Source: Sphingobium sp. MI1205
Lineage (GTDB): Bacteria > Pseudomonadota > Alphaproteobacteria > Sphingomonadales > Sphingomonadaceae
Direction: 5' to 3'
DNA length: 64,000 bases
NCBI RefSeq assembly: GCF_001563285.1
Contig: NZ_CP005188.1
Location: 1,679,501 to 1,743,500, forward strand
Positions 39,138-48,034 of this stretch are shown here, piece by piece; the stretch's first letter is position 1; each line of letters opens with the position of its first letter. The notes beneath the pieces were generated by a model, which saw only the letters and a program-made list of their open reading frames with translations, had not been told where the DNA came from and did not search any database. Position numbers and translations under genes: made by a program.

Positions 39138-39353
39138 CTAGGCGCGTGCCTCACGCGCTTTCAATAATGCGTCGCGATCGGCTTTACGCAGATCGATCCA
39201 GTCGTCGATTTCGGACGATATCCAGCGGTTTGTCCCGACGCCCAACTTTATCGGCGCGGGAAACCGCCCTTGCTTGATCAGGCGTGCTACATGCTGCCGG
39301 GTGAAAGGAATGCCCTTCGCCTTCAGGTCGGAGAACGCGAGCAGGTCAGGCAT
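39138..39353 (-). CDS. AlpA-family DNA-binding regulator
   Basis: The 71-residue protein starts MPDLLAFSDLKAKGIPFTRQ and has a winged-helix excisionase-like fold with RQHVARLIKQGRFPAPIKLG and WISSEIDDWI, the AlpA (PF05930) pattern. In prophages and integrative elements AlpA proteins activate integrase expression and excision. ATG 39353 is chosen because the longer upstream frame (80 codons) has no similarity. It lies about 290 bp from the tRNA-Lys end. Confidence 0.85.
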   Translation of the reverse strand: MPDLLAFSDLKAKGIPFTRQHVARLIKQGRFPAPIKLGVGTNRWISSEIDDWIDLRKADRDALLKAREARA

Positions 39354-39719
39354 GGTAACATCCAATCTGACCGTCTGCTGACTCCAGAGGCGCGATTGGG
39401 GAAATGGAGCTACCGGCAGCGATCTCTCCACGGCTTGCGCTTTCTCCCTTCCCCCTCCTCTTCCGATAACTCTGAGATGATCGGACGATGCAGCGACCAC
39501 AGGGTGCAAAAGGGCGCCACACTCGGCCAGAAGCATTCTGATTGAAATAGTGCATGGATCGCTGACCCGTCGGGCAGCGCGGGGAGACCACAACGCAATG
39601 TCAGGTTAGCATTTCACGGAAAGTCCCCAAAGGGGCCAAGATCGCATTTTTGGGCAATCCAGTGCCTACTTGTCGGCTCTCGGTGCTTTATAGCCTTACA
39701 CGAGGCTAGGACGCCAAGG
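39354..39719. other. Gap between AlpA regulator and pldA remnant
   Basis: These 366 bases upstream of the AlpA gene hold no recognisable intact gene. They include small hairpins (CCCC-AAA-GGGG near 39630 and AGCCT-TACACG-AGGCT near 39692-39707). The second lies just after the pldA remnant and could be its old terminator. The promoter of the AlpA gene should be at the left of this gap. Confidence 0.4.
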
Positions 39720-39806
39720 CTACCGCGCCAATACCACGCCGATCCTGAGGCGTGTCGCATTGCGGTCATAGTCGAACAGATTCTCGCCATAGCCGACGAA
39801 GAACTG
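39720..39806 (-). pseudogene. pldA: Remnant of phospholipase A (pldA) 3' end
   Basis: On the minus strand 28 codons ending at TAG (39720-39722) read FVGYGENLFDYDRNATRL followed by RIGVVLAR. This matches the C-terminal end of outer membrane phospholipase A, whose family members end with a GYGESLxDYN...TRxGxG pattern. Upstream in the same frame there is a stop after two codons, so only the tail remains. It suggests deletion or replacement of a chromosomal or element-borne pldA at this spot. Confidence 0.6.
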
Positions 39807-39871
39807 CCTTCAGAAGGAAGACGAAGCCAAAGACAAATGCGGCTGTCCGCCCGGATTGGCGCGGATGAATG

Positions 39872-40555
39872 TCAGGCTGGCAATTGGGCATTGTCTTCCT
39901 CATGGCGCGCGCGATAGTCCTGCCCGGCAGCGTTCAGGCCCGCGAGCGCGAAACGATGCAAATGGTCCGCCAGCGCCCGGCGATCGATCCGCAATATGTC
40001 CCTGCCCGGTGCGGGCAGGTTATCGCCGGCGATCAGCAGCATGGCGCATGGCGCGGCCACGCTGATCAGGCAGCAGAGCAGTTCCGGCGCGCCGATGGGT
40101 ATCCCGCTCACGTCGCTCAATATCCGCAGCGCGACGCGAAGCTTGGGCGGCGCTTCCTCGTCGCGCAGGACGGCAAAATGCGCGGACGGCGCCGCAAGTT
40201 CCCGAACCAGCACGGCAGTACTCCAATGCGAGGGCCCGGCGAGGCGGCCGACGATGGCATCGAGCAGCGTGCCAAGCTTTTCTTCGGGCATCACCTGGCT
40301 TGCAGATATCCGCTCGAGTTCCTCAAGCCGTACAAACCGTCGATGCGCCTCGACCAGCACGGCCCGGTAGAGGCCATCGCGATTGCCGAAATGATAGTTG
40401 ATCGAGGCAAGGTCGACTTCCGCCTTCGCGGCGATCGCCTTGCTCGTGGTAGAGGCCAGCCCCTGCGACGCGAACAATGTGCCAGCGCTTTCCAATATGC
40501 GCGCGCGGGTCGCCGCACCGTCCGACCGGGGGCCTCGGAGGGGTTTGCCATTCAT
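39872..40555 (-). CDS. TetR family regulator, CecR type
   Basis: The 227-residue protein has an N-terminal TetR helix-turn-helix (TRARILESAGTLFASQGL...TTSKAIAAKAEVDLASINYHFGNRDGL) and a C-terminal domain like DUF1956 found in CecR/YbiH. E. coli CecR controls ybhGFSR. Here it is divergent from the same set of transport genes over 103 bp, so repression of that operon in response to a drug ligand is the likely role. A palindrome in the shared gap is a candidate operator. Confidence 0.88.
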   Translation of the reverse strand: MNGKPLRGPRSDGAATRARILESAGTLFASQGLASTTSKAIAAKAEVDLASINYHFGNRDGLYRAVLVEAHRRFVRLEELERISASQVMPEEKLGTLLDAIVGRLAGPSHWSTAVLVRELAAPSAHFAVLRDEEAPPKLRVALRILSDVSGIPIGAPELLCCLISVAAPCAMLLIAGDNLPAPGRDILRIDRRALADHLHRFALAGLNAAGQDYRARHEEDNAQLPA

Positions 40556-40599
40556 GATTTGCTCTTGAACCGGATCAGATTGTAGGACAAGTCGAACAT

Positions 40600-40612
40600 T
40601 AAATCCGATTTA
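40600..40612. promoter_or_regulatory. Candidate TetR operator
   Basis: The perfect palindrome TAAATC-C-GATTTA occupies the middle of the gap between the TetR gene and the HlyD gene. Its place, 44 bases from the regulator start and 46 from the adaptor start, suits control of both promoters. The 13-base size is on the short side for TetR proteins. Confidence 0.45.
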
Positions 40613-40658
40613 GACTAACATTCTTTTCGCCGCAGTCCTCACCGTCCGGAGTCGTCAC

Positions 40659-41657
40659 ATGCACAATCGCACCCTTAGTATCCTCGGCATGGCCGGACTG
40701 GCGCTGAGTGGGTGTGGCGGGAAAGATGCCGGCAAGACCGAACTTGTCCTTCAGGGCAATGTCGATGTGCGGCAGGTTTCGCTCGCGTTCGAGGACAGCG
40801 GCCGCATCGCACAAGTGCGGGCGGAGGAAGGTGACAGCGTGAAGGCGGGAAGCATCCTGGCCACGCTCGATACCGTGTCGCTCAACCTGCAGGCCGAGGA
40901 AGCCAAAGCCCAGGGCGAGGTGCAGCGGCAGAATCTGCTGCGCCTGCGCAATGGCTCCCGGCCGGAGGAAATCGCCCAGGCCCAGGCGCGCCTGACGTCG
41001 GTGGAAGCCGAGGCGGCGCGCGCGGAAGGTGATCTCGCGCGTCTTCGCGGCATTGCCGCCTCGACCCAGGGGCGCGGGGTCAGCGCGCAGGATGTCGATC
41101 ATGCCAGCAAGACGGCAGTGGCGGCGCGGGCAAGGGCGCGCGAACAGGCCGAAGCGCTCCGCCTTGCCCGGCGTGGCCCGCGGGCGGAAGATGTCGCGGG
41201 TGGTGAAGCCCAGGTGAAGGCGGCGCAGGCGCAGGTCGCGCTGCTCCAGCACCGGATCGACCAGGGCGTGCTGCGCGCGCCGGTCGATGGGGTGGTGCGC
41301 TCGCGCCTGCTCGAACCGGGCGACATGGCCTCGCCGCAGAAGGCGGTGTTCGCCATCGCCCTCGCTGATCCCAAATGGGTGCGGGTCTATGTGAACCAGC
41401 CCGACCTTGGCCGCATCAAGCCGGGCATGGCGGCGAGCGTGGTCAGCGACAGCATGCCCGATCAACCGGTGCCCGGCAGGATCGGCTATATCTCGTCGGT
41501 CGCCGAATTCACGCCCAAGTCGGTCGAAACCGAGGAACTGCGGACCAGCCTCGTCTATGAGGTCCGGGTGCAGGTCGAGGACAAGGCCAACCGCCTGCGG
41601 CTTGGGCAGCCGGTGACGGTGCGGATCAATACCGGCAATGGCGGCGCGGCGCGGTGA
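40659..41657 (+). CDS. HlyD/YbhG-type membrane fusion protein
   Basis: This is the periplasmic adaptor joining the ABC exporter to the outer membrane channel. The 332-residue protein has a signal peptide with a lipobox-like LALSGC, then a biotinyl-lipoyl half (LVLQGNVDVRQVSLAF), a long coiled coil rich in alanine, glutamate and arginine (about residues 75-190), the second lipoyl half (VLRAPVDGVVRSRLLEPGDM) and a beta-barrel domain. It is followed by the ATPase gene with a GTGA overlap. Confidence 0.9.
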   Translation: MHNRTLSILGMAGLALSGCGGKDAGKTELVLQGNVDVRQVSLAFEDSGRIAQVRAEEGDSVKAGSILATLDTVSLNLQAEEAKAQGEVQRQNLLRLRNGSRPEEIAQAQARLTSVEAEAARAEGDLARLRGIAASTQGRGVSAQDVDHASKTAVAARARAREQAEALRLARRGPRAEDVAGGEAQVKAAQAQVALLQHRIDQGVLRAPVDGVVRSRLLEPGDMASPQKAVFAIALADPKWVRVYVNQPDLGRIKPGMAASVVSDSMPDQPVPGRIGYISSVAEFTPKSVETEELRTSLVYEVRVQVEDKANRLRLGQPVTVRINTGNGGAAR

Positions 41658-43453
41658 GCGAGCCCGACATAACGGTCGCGATCGAGGGCTTGCGAAAACG
41701 CTTCGATGCGCCCGACGGCAAGCCGTTCGATGCGATCGACGACATCTCGCTGACCGTCCGCGCGGGCGAGCTGACCGCCTTCGTCGGTCCCGACGGCGCG
41801 GGCAAGACCACGCTCATGCGAATGATGGCGGGGCTGCTGCGCCCCGACGAGGGCAGCCTCAATGTGCTGGGCATCGACGTGCGCGCCGATCCGCAATCGG
41901 TGCAGAACCGCATCAGCTATATGCCTCAGCGCTTCGGCCTCTACGAGGATCTGAGCGTCCAGGAAAATCTCGATCTCTACGCCGACCTCCACGGCGTGCC
42001 GCAGGAGGTGCGCCGCGAGCGCTTCGGCCGGATGCTCGAGATGACCGACATGGCGCGCTTCACCGACCGGCCGGCGGGCAAGCTGTCGGGCGGCATGAAG
42101 CAGAAGCTGGGGCTAGCCTGCACGCTGGTGCGCTCGCCCGACCTGCTGCTGCTCGACGAGCCGAGCGTCGGGGTCGATCCGCTCTCGCGCCGGGACCTGT
42201 GGAAGATCATCGACCAGCTCATCGCCGACGAGCAATTGAGCGTCATCGTCAGCACCGCTTACATGGACGAAGCCGAGCGCTGCGGGCAGATTTTCGTTTT
42301 CCATCACGGCAGGATACTGGCCGACGGCCCGCCGGATGCGCTGCGAAAGAGGGCCGAAGGCCTCGGTTATGTGGCCGACGCCTTGCCGGATCGGCCCGCG
42401 CGGGTTCTCCAGGCCCGCCTGATCGATGCACCGGACCGGATCATCGATGCGGTTCCCAAGGGCGGCGACGTTCATTTCATTCGCAGGCCGCAATGCGACG
42501 AAGCAGCGCTGGCCGACCTGCTGTCCGACACAAGGGTCCAGCCACGCGACGCCGAACTCGAAGACGCCTTCATGCTGCTGTTGCGCGAGCATGAGAACGA
42601 GCCGGCACAAGCAGCCGATGATGCGAACACGAACAAGGAAGACGGGGATCGGTACGGTACGGCCGAAACCGCGTCGCCATCTGCCGGGGAACGGGACGGG
42701 CCAGTGATCGTCGTGCGGGATCTCGTCCGCAAGTTCGGCGATTTCACTGCCGTTGCCAGCACGTCCTTCGACGTGCAGCGCGGTGAGATCTTCGGGCTGC
42801 TCGGCCCCAATGGCGCGGGCAAGACCACCACATTTCGCATGCTGTGCGGCCTGCTCCCGGCGACCAGCGGTCATCTCGAGGTGGCGGGTGTCGATCTGCG
42901 CACGGCACGCGCCAAGGCGCGGGCACGGATCGGCTATGTCAGCCAAAAGTTCGCGCTCTACGGCAACCTCTCGGTCAGGGAGAATCTCGAATTCTTCGCC
43001 GGCGCTTATGGTCTGCGCGGCGAGCGGAAACGCGAGCGGGTCAAGGCGGTGATCGCGCAGTTCGATCTTGATGCGTCGGCGCAGAGCGGCATCCTGCCGG
43101 TCGGTTACAAGCAGCGGCTCGCCATGGCGGCGGGGCTGCTGCACGAGCCCGACATCCTCTTCCTCGACGAGCCGACCAGCGGCATCGACCCGCTCGCGCG
43201 CCGCGCCTTCTGGCGCACGATCACCAGCCTGGCGCAGGGCGGCGTCACGATCATCATCACCACCCATTTCATGGAAGAAGCGGAATATTGTGACCGCATC
43301 GCCATCCAGGATGCCGGCGAACTGCTCGCGCTCGGAACGCCTGCCGAGGTGCGCGAACAGGCCGGCGACGACGCAAGCGACATGAACGAGGCTTTCATCG
43401 CCATCGTCGAACAGAACCGTGCCCGCCAAACCAATGAGAAGGTGGCCGCATGA
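41654..43453 (+). CDS. Fused ABC transporter ATPase, YbhF-like
   Basis: This cytosolic protein of 599 residues carries two ATPase domains in tandem. Domain 1 has Walker A GPDGAGKTT (about 48-56), signature LSGGMKQKL and Walker B LLLLDEPSVGVDP. Domain 2 has Walker A GPNGAGKTT, a non-canonical signature PVGYKQRL instead of LSGG, and Walker B ILFLDEPTSGIDP. E. coli YbhF has the same layout, including the degenerate second signature, as far as I recall. It probably starts at GTG, overlapping the adaptor stop, and powers the two permeases that follow. Confidence 0.92.
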   Translation: MSEPDITVAIEGLRKRFDAPDGKPFDAIDDISLTVRAGELTAFVGPDGAGKTTLMRMMAGLLRPDEGSLNVLGIDVRADPQSVQNRISYMPQRFGLYEDLSVQENLDLYADLHGVPQEVRRERFGRMLEMTDMARFTDRPAGKLSGGMKQKLGLACTLVRSPDLLLLDEPSVGVDPLSRRDLWKIIDQLIADEQLSVIVSTAYMDEAERCGQIFVFHHGRILADGPPDALRKRAEGLGYVADALPDRPARVLQARLIDAPDRIIDAVPKGGDVHFIRRPQCDEAALADLLSDTRVQPRDAELEDAFMLLLREHENEPAQAADDANTNKEDGDRYGTAETASPSAGERDGPVIVVRDLVRKFGDFTAVASTSFDVQRGEIFGLLGPNGAGKTTTFRMLCGLLPATSGHLEVAGVDLRTARAKARARIGYVSQKFALYGNLSVRENLEFFAGAYGLRGERKRERVKAVIAQFDLDASAQSGILPVGYKQRLAMAAGLLHEPDILFLDEPTSGIDPLARRAFWRTITSLAQGGVTIIITTHFMEEAEYCDRIAIQDAGELLALGTPAEVREQAGDDASDMNEAFIAIVEQNRARQTNEKVAA

Positions 43454-44577
43454 GCAGCGCCTCAGGCTTCCACAGGCGGCTGATCGCGCTGACCCGCAAG
43501 GAAGTGCGCCAGCTCCTGCGCGACAAGAGCAACCTGTTCGTCGGTCTGCTGCTGCCGCTCGCGCTCATCTTGCTGTTCGGCTACGGCCTGTCCTTCGACG
43601 TGAAGGATGCGCCGGTCGCGATCGTGCTGGAGGATCGCTCCCCCGCCGCTCAGGAAGCGGTCGCGGGGATCGGCGGCTCACCCTATCTCGTGCCCGTCGC
43701 AGCCGCGAGCATGGACGAGGCCGTCAGGCTGATCCGCGCGCATAAGGTCGAGGGCATCGTGCGTGTGCCGGTCGATTTCTCCCAGCGCCGAGCCGCGGGC
43801 GATGCGCGGATACAGCTTATCGTCAACGGCGCGGATTCGACGACAGCGTCCGCAATCGAAGGCTATGTGAACGGCGGGATCCAGACAGCCTCTCGCCATA
43901 TAATGGATCGATCCGGTAGCGGATCGGGAGGCGGTATCACGCTGGTGCAGCGCACCTGGTTCAACGAGGCGGGCGTCAGCACCTGGTATCTGGTGCCCGG
44001 CCTCCTCGTGCTGGTGATGACCCTGATCGGCGCGTTCCTCACCTCGCTGCTGATTGCGCGGGAATGGGAGCGCGGCACGTTGGAATCGCTGTTCGTGACC
44101 CCGGTTCGCCCGCTGGAGCTCGTGCTCTCCAAGCTTGCGCCCTATGTGGTGATCGGCGCGATCGATATGGGCGTCTGCCTGATATCAGCGCGCTTCCTGT
44201 TCGAGGTGCCGATCCGCGGCTCGCTCCTCGTCATCATTGTCGCCTCGCTGCTCTACCTGATCGTCGCGCTGCTGCTCGGCCTGTTCATCTCGGGAACGAC
44301 CCGTAACCAGTTCGCCGCCAGCCAGATGGCGCTGCTGGCGAGCTTCATGCCGGCGATGATGCTGTCGGGCTTTGTCTTCGACCTGCGCAATGTGCCGCTG
44401 GTGATCCAGATCGTCAGCCAGCTTCTGCCCGCAACGCACTTCATGGAGCTGGTGAAATCGCTGTTCCTCGCCGGGACGATCTGGCCAATGGTCCTCAAGA
44501 ATTGCGCGATTCTCGCCGCCTACGGCGTCCTGCTGGCCTTCGTCACCGGGCGCACCTTGCGCAAGAGGCTGGACTGA
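43450..44577 (+). CDS. ABC-2 type permease, YbhS-like
   Basis: The 375-residue protein has the ABC-2 permease plan: one N-terminal membrane segment (about 28-47), a large periplasmic domain (about 48-180) and five membrane segments in the C-terminal half, with EWERGTLESLFVTPVRPLEL as the coupling motif after the second segment. It forms an exporter with the neighbouring permease and the fused ATPase. It overlaps the ATPase gene by ATGA and the next by TGATG. Confidence 0.9.
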   Translation: MSSASGFHRRLIALTRKEVRQLLRDKSNLFVGLLLPLALILLFGYGLSFDVKDAPVAIVLEDRSPAAQEAVAGIGGSPYLVPVAAASMDEAVRLIRAHKVEGIVRVPVDFSQRRAAGDARIQLIVNGADSTTASAIEGYVNGGIQTASRHIMDRSGSGSGGGITLVQRTWFNEAGVSTWYLVPGLLVLVMTLIGAFLTSLLIAREWERGTLESLFVTPVRPLELVLSKLAPYVVIGAIDMGVCLISARFLFEVPIRGSLLVIIVASLLYLIVALLLGLFISGTTRNQFAASQMALLASFMPAMMLSGFVFDLRNVPLVIQIVSQLLPATHFMELVKSLFLAGTIWPMVLKNCAILAAYGVLLAFVTGRTLRKRLD

Positions 44578-45713
44578 TGCGCGTTGCTGGACTGACACTC
44601 GGCGCCGACTTCATCGCCTGGCTCGCCCAGACCTTCGCGCTCGTCCGCAAGGAGATACTGGCGCTGGTCAAGGATCCCGCCAACCGCACGATCCTGTTCG
44701 CCCCGGCCCTCATGCAGGCCCTGCTGTTCGGTTATGGCGCGACCTACGACCTGACCCATGTGCCCTATGCGGTGGTCGACCAGAGCCGTAGCGCCGCCTC
44801 CACCGAATTGCTTGCGCGGCTCGACGGCACCGGCGTGTTCCGGCGCGAGGCGGCGCTCGCGTCCAACGCGCAGATCGGCGACCTCATCGACAGCGGCAAG
44901 GTGCTGCTCGCGATCAGCATCCCGTCCGACTTCGAGCATCGGTTGACCGTGGGCGATACCGCGCCGATCCAGATCATCCTTGATGGCCGCAACAGTTCGA
45001 CGGCGGGGGCGGCGGCAGGCCAGATCGGCGCGATCGTTGCCGATTATGGCCGCTCGTTGGGCGGCAGCCCGCCGATCACCGTCGAGCGGCGGGCCTGGTA
45101 TAATCCGAACCTGGAATCGCGCTGGACGCTGATGCCCGCAATGATCGCGGCGCTGAGCTTTTTGCAGACCCTGCTGCTGTCGGCGCTGTCCGTCGCGCGC
45201 GAGCGCGAACAGGGAACGTTCGACCAGCTGCTGGTGACGCCGCTGGGTCTGATGCAGATCCTGATCGGCAAGGCTATTCCCTCGATCCTCGTCGGCCTCA
45301 TCCAGTCGACCATCATCCTGCTCATCATCCGCTTCTGGTTCGAGATTCCGATGAACGGTTCCTACTGGCTGCTCTATCTGGGGCTCGTCACGTTCACGGC
45401 CGCGGGTGTCGGCATCGGCATGTCGATCTCGGCCCTGTCGCTCACCATGCAGCAGGCGATGCTCTATACCTTCCTGCTGGTGATGCCGTTGATGCTGTTG
45501 TCGGGCATGCTGACGCCGGTGCGCAACATGCCGCAGATCCTCCAACTCATCACCTACGTCAATCCGCTGCGCTTCGGCATCGATATGGTGCGCCGCATCT
45601 ATCTTGAGGGCGCGGTCTTCGCCGATGTCGCCCTCGACTTCGTGCCGATGCTGGTGGTGGCAGCCATTACCCTGCCGCTCGCCGCATGGCTCTTCCGCAA
45701 CCGCCTCGCCTGA
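44577..45713 (+). CDS. ABC-2 type permease, YbhR-like
   Basis: This second permease of the pair has 378 residues and the same topology as its neighbour: membrane anchor, periplasmic domain and C-terminal five-helix bundle with EREQGTFDQLLVTPLGLMQI as the coupling motif. The start at 44577 overlaps the previous stop and gives a sensible N-terminus. The end overlaps the start of the NodT channel gene. Together the two permeases likely form a heterodimer. Confidence 0.9.
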   Translation: MRVAGLTLGADFIAWLAQTFALVRKEILALVKDPANRTILFAPALMQALLFGYGATYDLTHVPYAVVDQSRSAASTELLARLDGTGVFRREAALASNAQIGDLIDSGKVLLAISIPSDFEHRLTVGDTAPIQIILDGRNSSTAGAAAGQIGAIVADYGRSLGGSPPITVERRAWYNPNLESRWTLMPAMIAALSFLQTLLLSALSVAREREQGTFDQLLVTPLGLMQILIGKAIPSILVGLIQSTIILLIIRFWFEIPMNGSYWLLYLGLVTFTAAGVGIGMSISALSLTMQQAMLYTFLLVMPLMLLSGMLTPVRNMPQILQLITYVNPLRFGIDMVRRIYLEGAVFADVALDFVPMLVVAAITLPLAAWLFRNRLA

Positions 45714-47260
45714 TGAACTGGACTTTCGCCATGCCCTTCATTCCGCCCGCATCTAGCATCCCGATCCGGCAGGCAATTGCTTCTTCCCTGATGGCACTTG
45801 CCCTGGCCGGCTGCACCATGGGACCGAACTTCACGAAGCCGGCGCCCTCCGCGCCCGCCGACTGGACGAGTTGGCGCAGCGGCGACGCCAGCCTGCATGG
45901 GGCCATCGGCACGGACGCCACATTGCCTGCCGATTGGTGGCGGGCGTTCAATGATCCCGTGCTGGATGAACTGGTGCGCCGCGGTTTCGCCGCGAGCCCG
46001 GACCTCCAGACCGCCGCGCTGCACGTCGCGCAGGCGCGCGTCCAGCGTGGTAGCGCGGCGGTGCAGGGCTTGCCGCAGATCAATGCCAGCGGGCAGGTGT
46101 CGCGCCAGCGCCAGAGCGAACATGGCGCCAGTACGCGGCTGCTCAACGTGGTATCGAGCTCCTCGTCAGGTTCTGATCGGGATGCCCTGGTCAAGCTATT
46201 GAGCGAGCCGTTCACGCTCTACCAGACCGGGCTCGACGCCTCCTGGGAGCTCGACCTTTGGGGCAAGGTCCGGCGGTCGCTCGAGGCGGCCGATGCGGGC
46301 GTCGCGCAGCAGGCCGCGCTGCTCGATCATGCCCGGCTCAGCCTTGCCAGCGACGTCGCGCGCAATTATTTCGATCTGCGCGCGACCCAGCGCAAGATTG
46401 CGCTCGCGCGGGAGGACATCACGGCGCTCAAGGAACGCACCGATCTTCTCTCGGCCCGCACCACGGGTGGGATTAACAATCACTTCGATCTCGAACGCCA
46501 GCGTAGCGAATTGCAGGGGATCGAGGCGCAACTGCCCGCGCTGCTCGCCCAGGAAGCCGCGCAGGCCAACCAGATCGCCCTGCTGCTGGGGGAACGGCCC
46601 GGCGCCCTAGGCGATCTGCTGAAGCCGGTGGCCGATGCCGGCAAGCCCGCGCTGCCCGATCTGGCGCTCGGCCTTCCCTCCGAGATCGCGTTGTGCCGGC
46701 CTGATATCCGCGCGGCAGAAGCCCGGTTGCACAGCGTCACTGCCAATATCGGTGTCGCCAAAGCGGACATGTATCCGAGCATCCGCCTCGGCGGTGGGTT
46801 CAACCTCGAATCCTATCGAGCCGAGAACCTGTTCGACTGGGCGAGCCGCGCCTGGTCGATCGGGCCGAGCGTCAGCCTGCCGCTGTTCGATGGCGGGCGG
46901 CGCAAGCGCGTCGTCCAGCTTCGCGAGCTGGAGCAGAAGGAAGCGGCGGTCTCCTACCAGCAGACCGTGCTTCAGGCCTGGCAAGAGATCGACGATGCGC
47001 TCAATGGCTATACCGCCGAGCAGCAGCAGAACGCGATGCTGGCCGCGCGGCTCGACAGCGCGCGGGCCGCGTTCGATCTGGCATCCGCGCGCTATCGGGG
47101 CGGGGTCATCACCTGGCTGGACGTCATCGACAGCCAGCGGACGATGCTGCAGGCGTCGCGCGATCTGGCGGACAGCAATGGGCGCCTCGCAACCCGCTAT
47201 GCCGCGCTCAACAAGGCGATCGGGAACGCATCGGAATCGACGGCAGCTAAAGCGAATTGA
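45713..47260 (+). CDS. NodT family outer membrane efflux channel
   Basis: The 515-residue protein is a TolC-like lipoprotein of the NodT/OprM family. It has a signal peptide with lipobox ALAGC (about Cys33), TMGPNFTKPAPSAP following it, and two repeats of the outer membrane efflux domain with typical coiled coils. The second repeat includes LPLFDGGRRKRVVQL and SYQQTVLQAWQEIDDAL. Its presence makes the export system independent of a host TolC. The start overlaps the permease stop (TGATG); a later ATG at 45731 is possible. Confidence 0.92.
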   Translation: MNWTFAMPFIPPASSIPIRQAIASSLMALALAGCTMGPNFTKPAPSAPADWTSWRSGDASLHGAIGTDATLPADWWRAFNDPVLDELVRRGFAASPDLQTAALHVAQARVQRGSAAVQGLPQINASGQVSRQRQSEHGASTRLLNVVSSSSSGSDRDALVKLLSEPFTLYQTGLDASWELDLWGKVRRSLEAADAGVAQQAALLDHARLSLASDVARNYFDLRATQRKIALAREDITALKERTDLLSARTTGGINNHFDLERQRSELQGIEAQLPALLAQEAAQANQIALLLGERPGALGDLLKPVADAGKPALPDLALGLPSEIALCRPDIRAAEARLHSVTANIGVAKADMYPSIRLGGGFNLESYRAENLFDWASRAWSIGPSVSLPLFDGGRRKRVVQLRELEQKEAAVSYQQTVLQAWQEIDDALNGYTAEQQQNAMLAARLDSARAAFDLASARYRGGVITWLDVIDSQRTMLQASRDLADSNGRLATRYAALNKAIGNASESTAAKAN

Positions 47261-47319
47261 GTGCGGCGCCAGAAGCGGCGATGAGCAAAGCCACCGATGT
47301 TCATCAACGTAAGGTGTTG

Positions 47320-47988
47320 TCAGGATGTTTGCCGGGCGCGCGCCGCGATGCGCTTGCGGGCCACGCCGATATGCGCAACCGGTGCCGCCTTAATGCCACG
47401 TTCTTCATTGGATCGATGATCGACGCGGACATCATATCCCAGCGCCGCGAACTTATCGTTCAGGACCCTCGCCCAAGCGGCACGGATGTCGAGCAGCTTC
47501 CCGCGACTGTTCCATTCGCGCGGTTTCTGGCCAAACAGCCCGTCAACGATCGGACGGGTCGGTATCAGCAGATAGCCATGGTGGCGCTTGCCCCTGGGCG
47601 TGTCGCCCATCTCGATCAGCGTCAGGTCGGCGGCAAAACCCGCGACGCAAAATATCTCGCTGGCGAAACGCCGCAGGACCGCGATCGACGCCGGCAGGTC
47701 CAGTTCATCGGGCAGCGCGACGTCGAACTGCCTGGCGAGCTGCGCGTCCTTGCGGATTTCGGCTGCTGCCAATGCGTTCCAGAAACACTCGCGATCCTCC
47801 CACTGCGCGGGGGCCCCGGACGGCAGTATCAGCGCCGACCAGGCGACCGCCCGCTTGTTCGCGAAATTGGAAAACCGGCCGTAGCGCTCATCGTACAGCC
47901 GGCAGCTGTTTTGCCAGGCCGCGGCCGCGACGATGCTGCGTCCAGCGCCGCGGCTGATGATATTCACATGGAAATGAAAGATCGCCAT
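47320..47988 (-). CDS. Short MobA/MobL-type relaxase domain protein
   Basis: The 222-residue protein starts MAIFHFHVNIISRGAGRSIV, typical of MobA/MobL (MOBQ) relaxases, and continues with DERYGRFSNF and a WEDRECFWNALAAAEIRKDAQLAR segment. The region that usually carries the HxH metal-binding motif reads KRHHGYLLIPTRP: a tyrosine stands where the second histidine is expected. Most family members have several hundred residues more. So it may be a truncated relic or a regulatory form. It converges with the NodT gene and lies 46 bp downstream of the XRE gene. Confidence 0.75.
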   Translation of the reverse strand: MAIFHFHVNIISRGAGRSIVAAAAWQNSCRLYDERYGRFSNFANKRAVAWSALILPSGAPAQWEDRECFWNALAAAEIRKDAQLARQFDVALPDELDLPASIAVLRRFASEIFCVAGFAADLTLIEMGDTPRGKRHHGYLLIPTRPIVDGLFGQKPREWNSRGKLLDIRAAWARVLNDKFAALGYDVRVDHRSNEERGIKAAPVAHIGVARKRIAARARQTS

Positions 47989-48034
47989 CTTTTCCTCCTG
48001 TCCCAGCGTCACGCCCGAACCGGACCGTCAATTT

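Noticed and set aside
42113..43429. Open frame of 438 codons on the minus strand opposite the fused ATPase
   Set aside because: The plus strand has two intact ATPase domains here. The antisense product has no recognisable domain.
44520..45545. Open frame of 341 codons on the minus strand opposite the second permease
   Set aside because: The product is glutamine-, arginine- and histidine-rich, as typical antisense of membrane protein genes, and has no domain.
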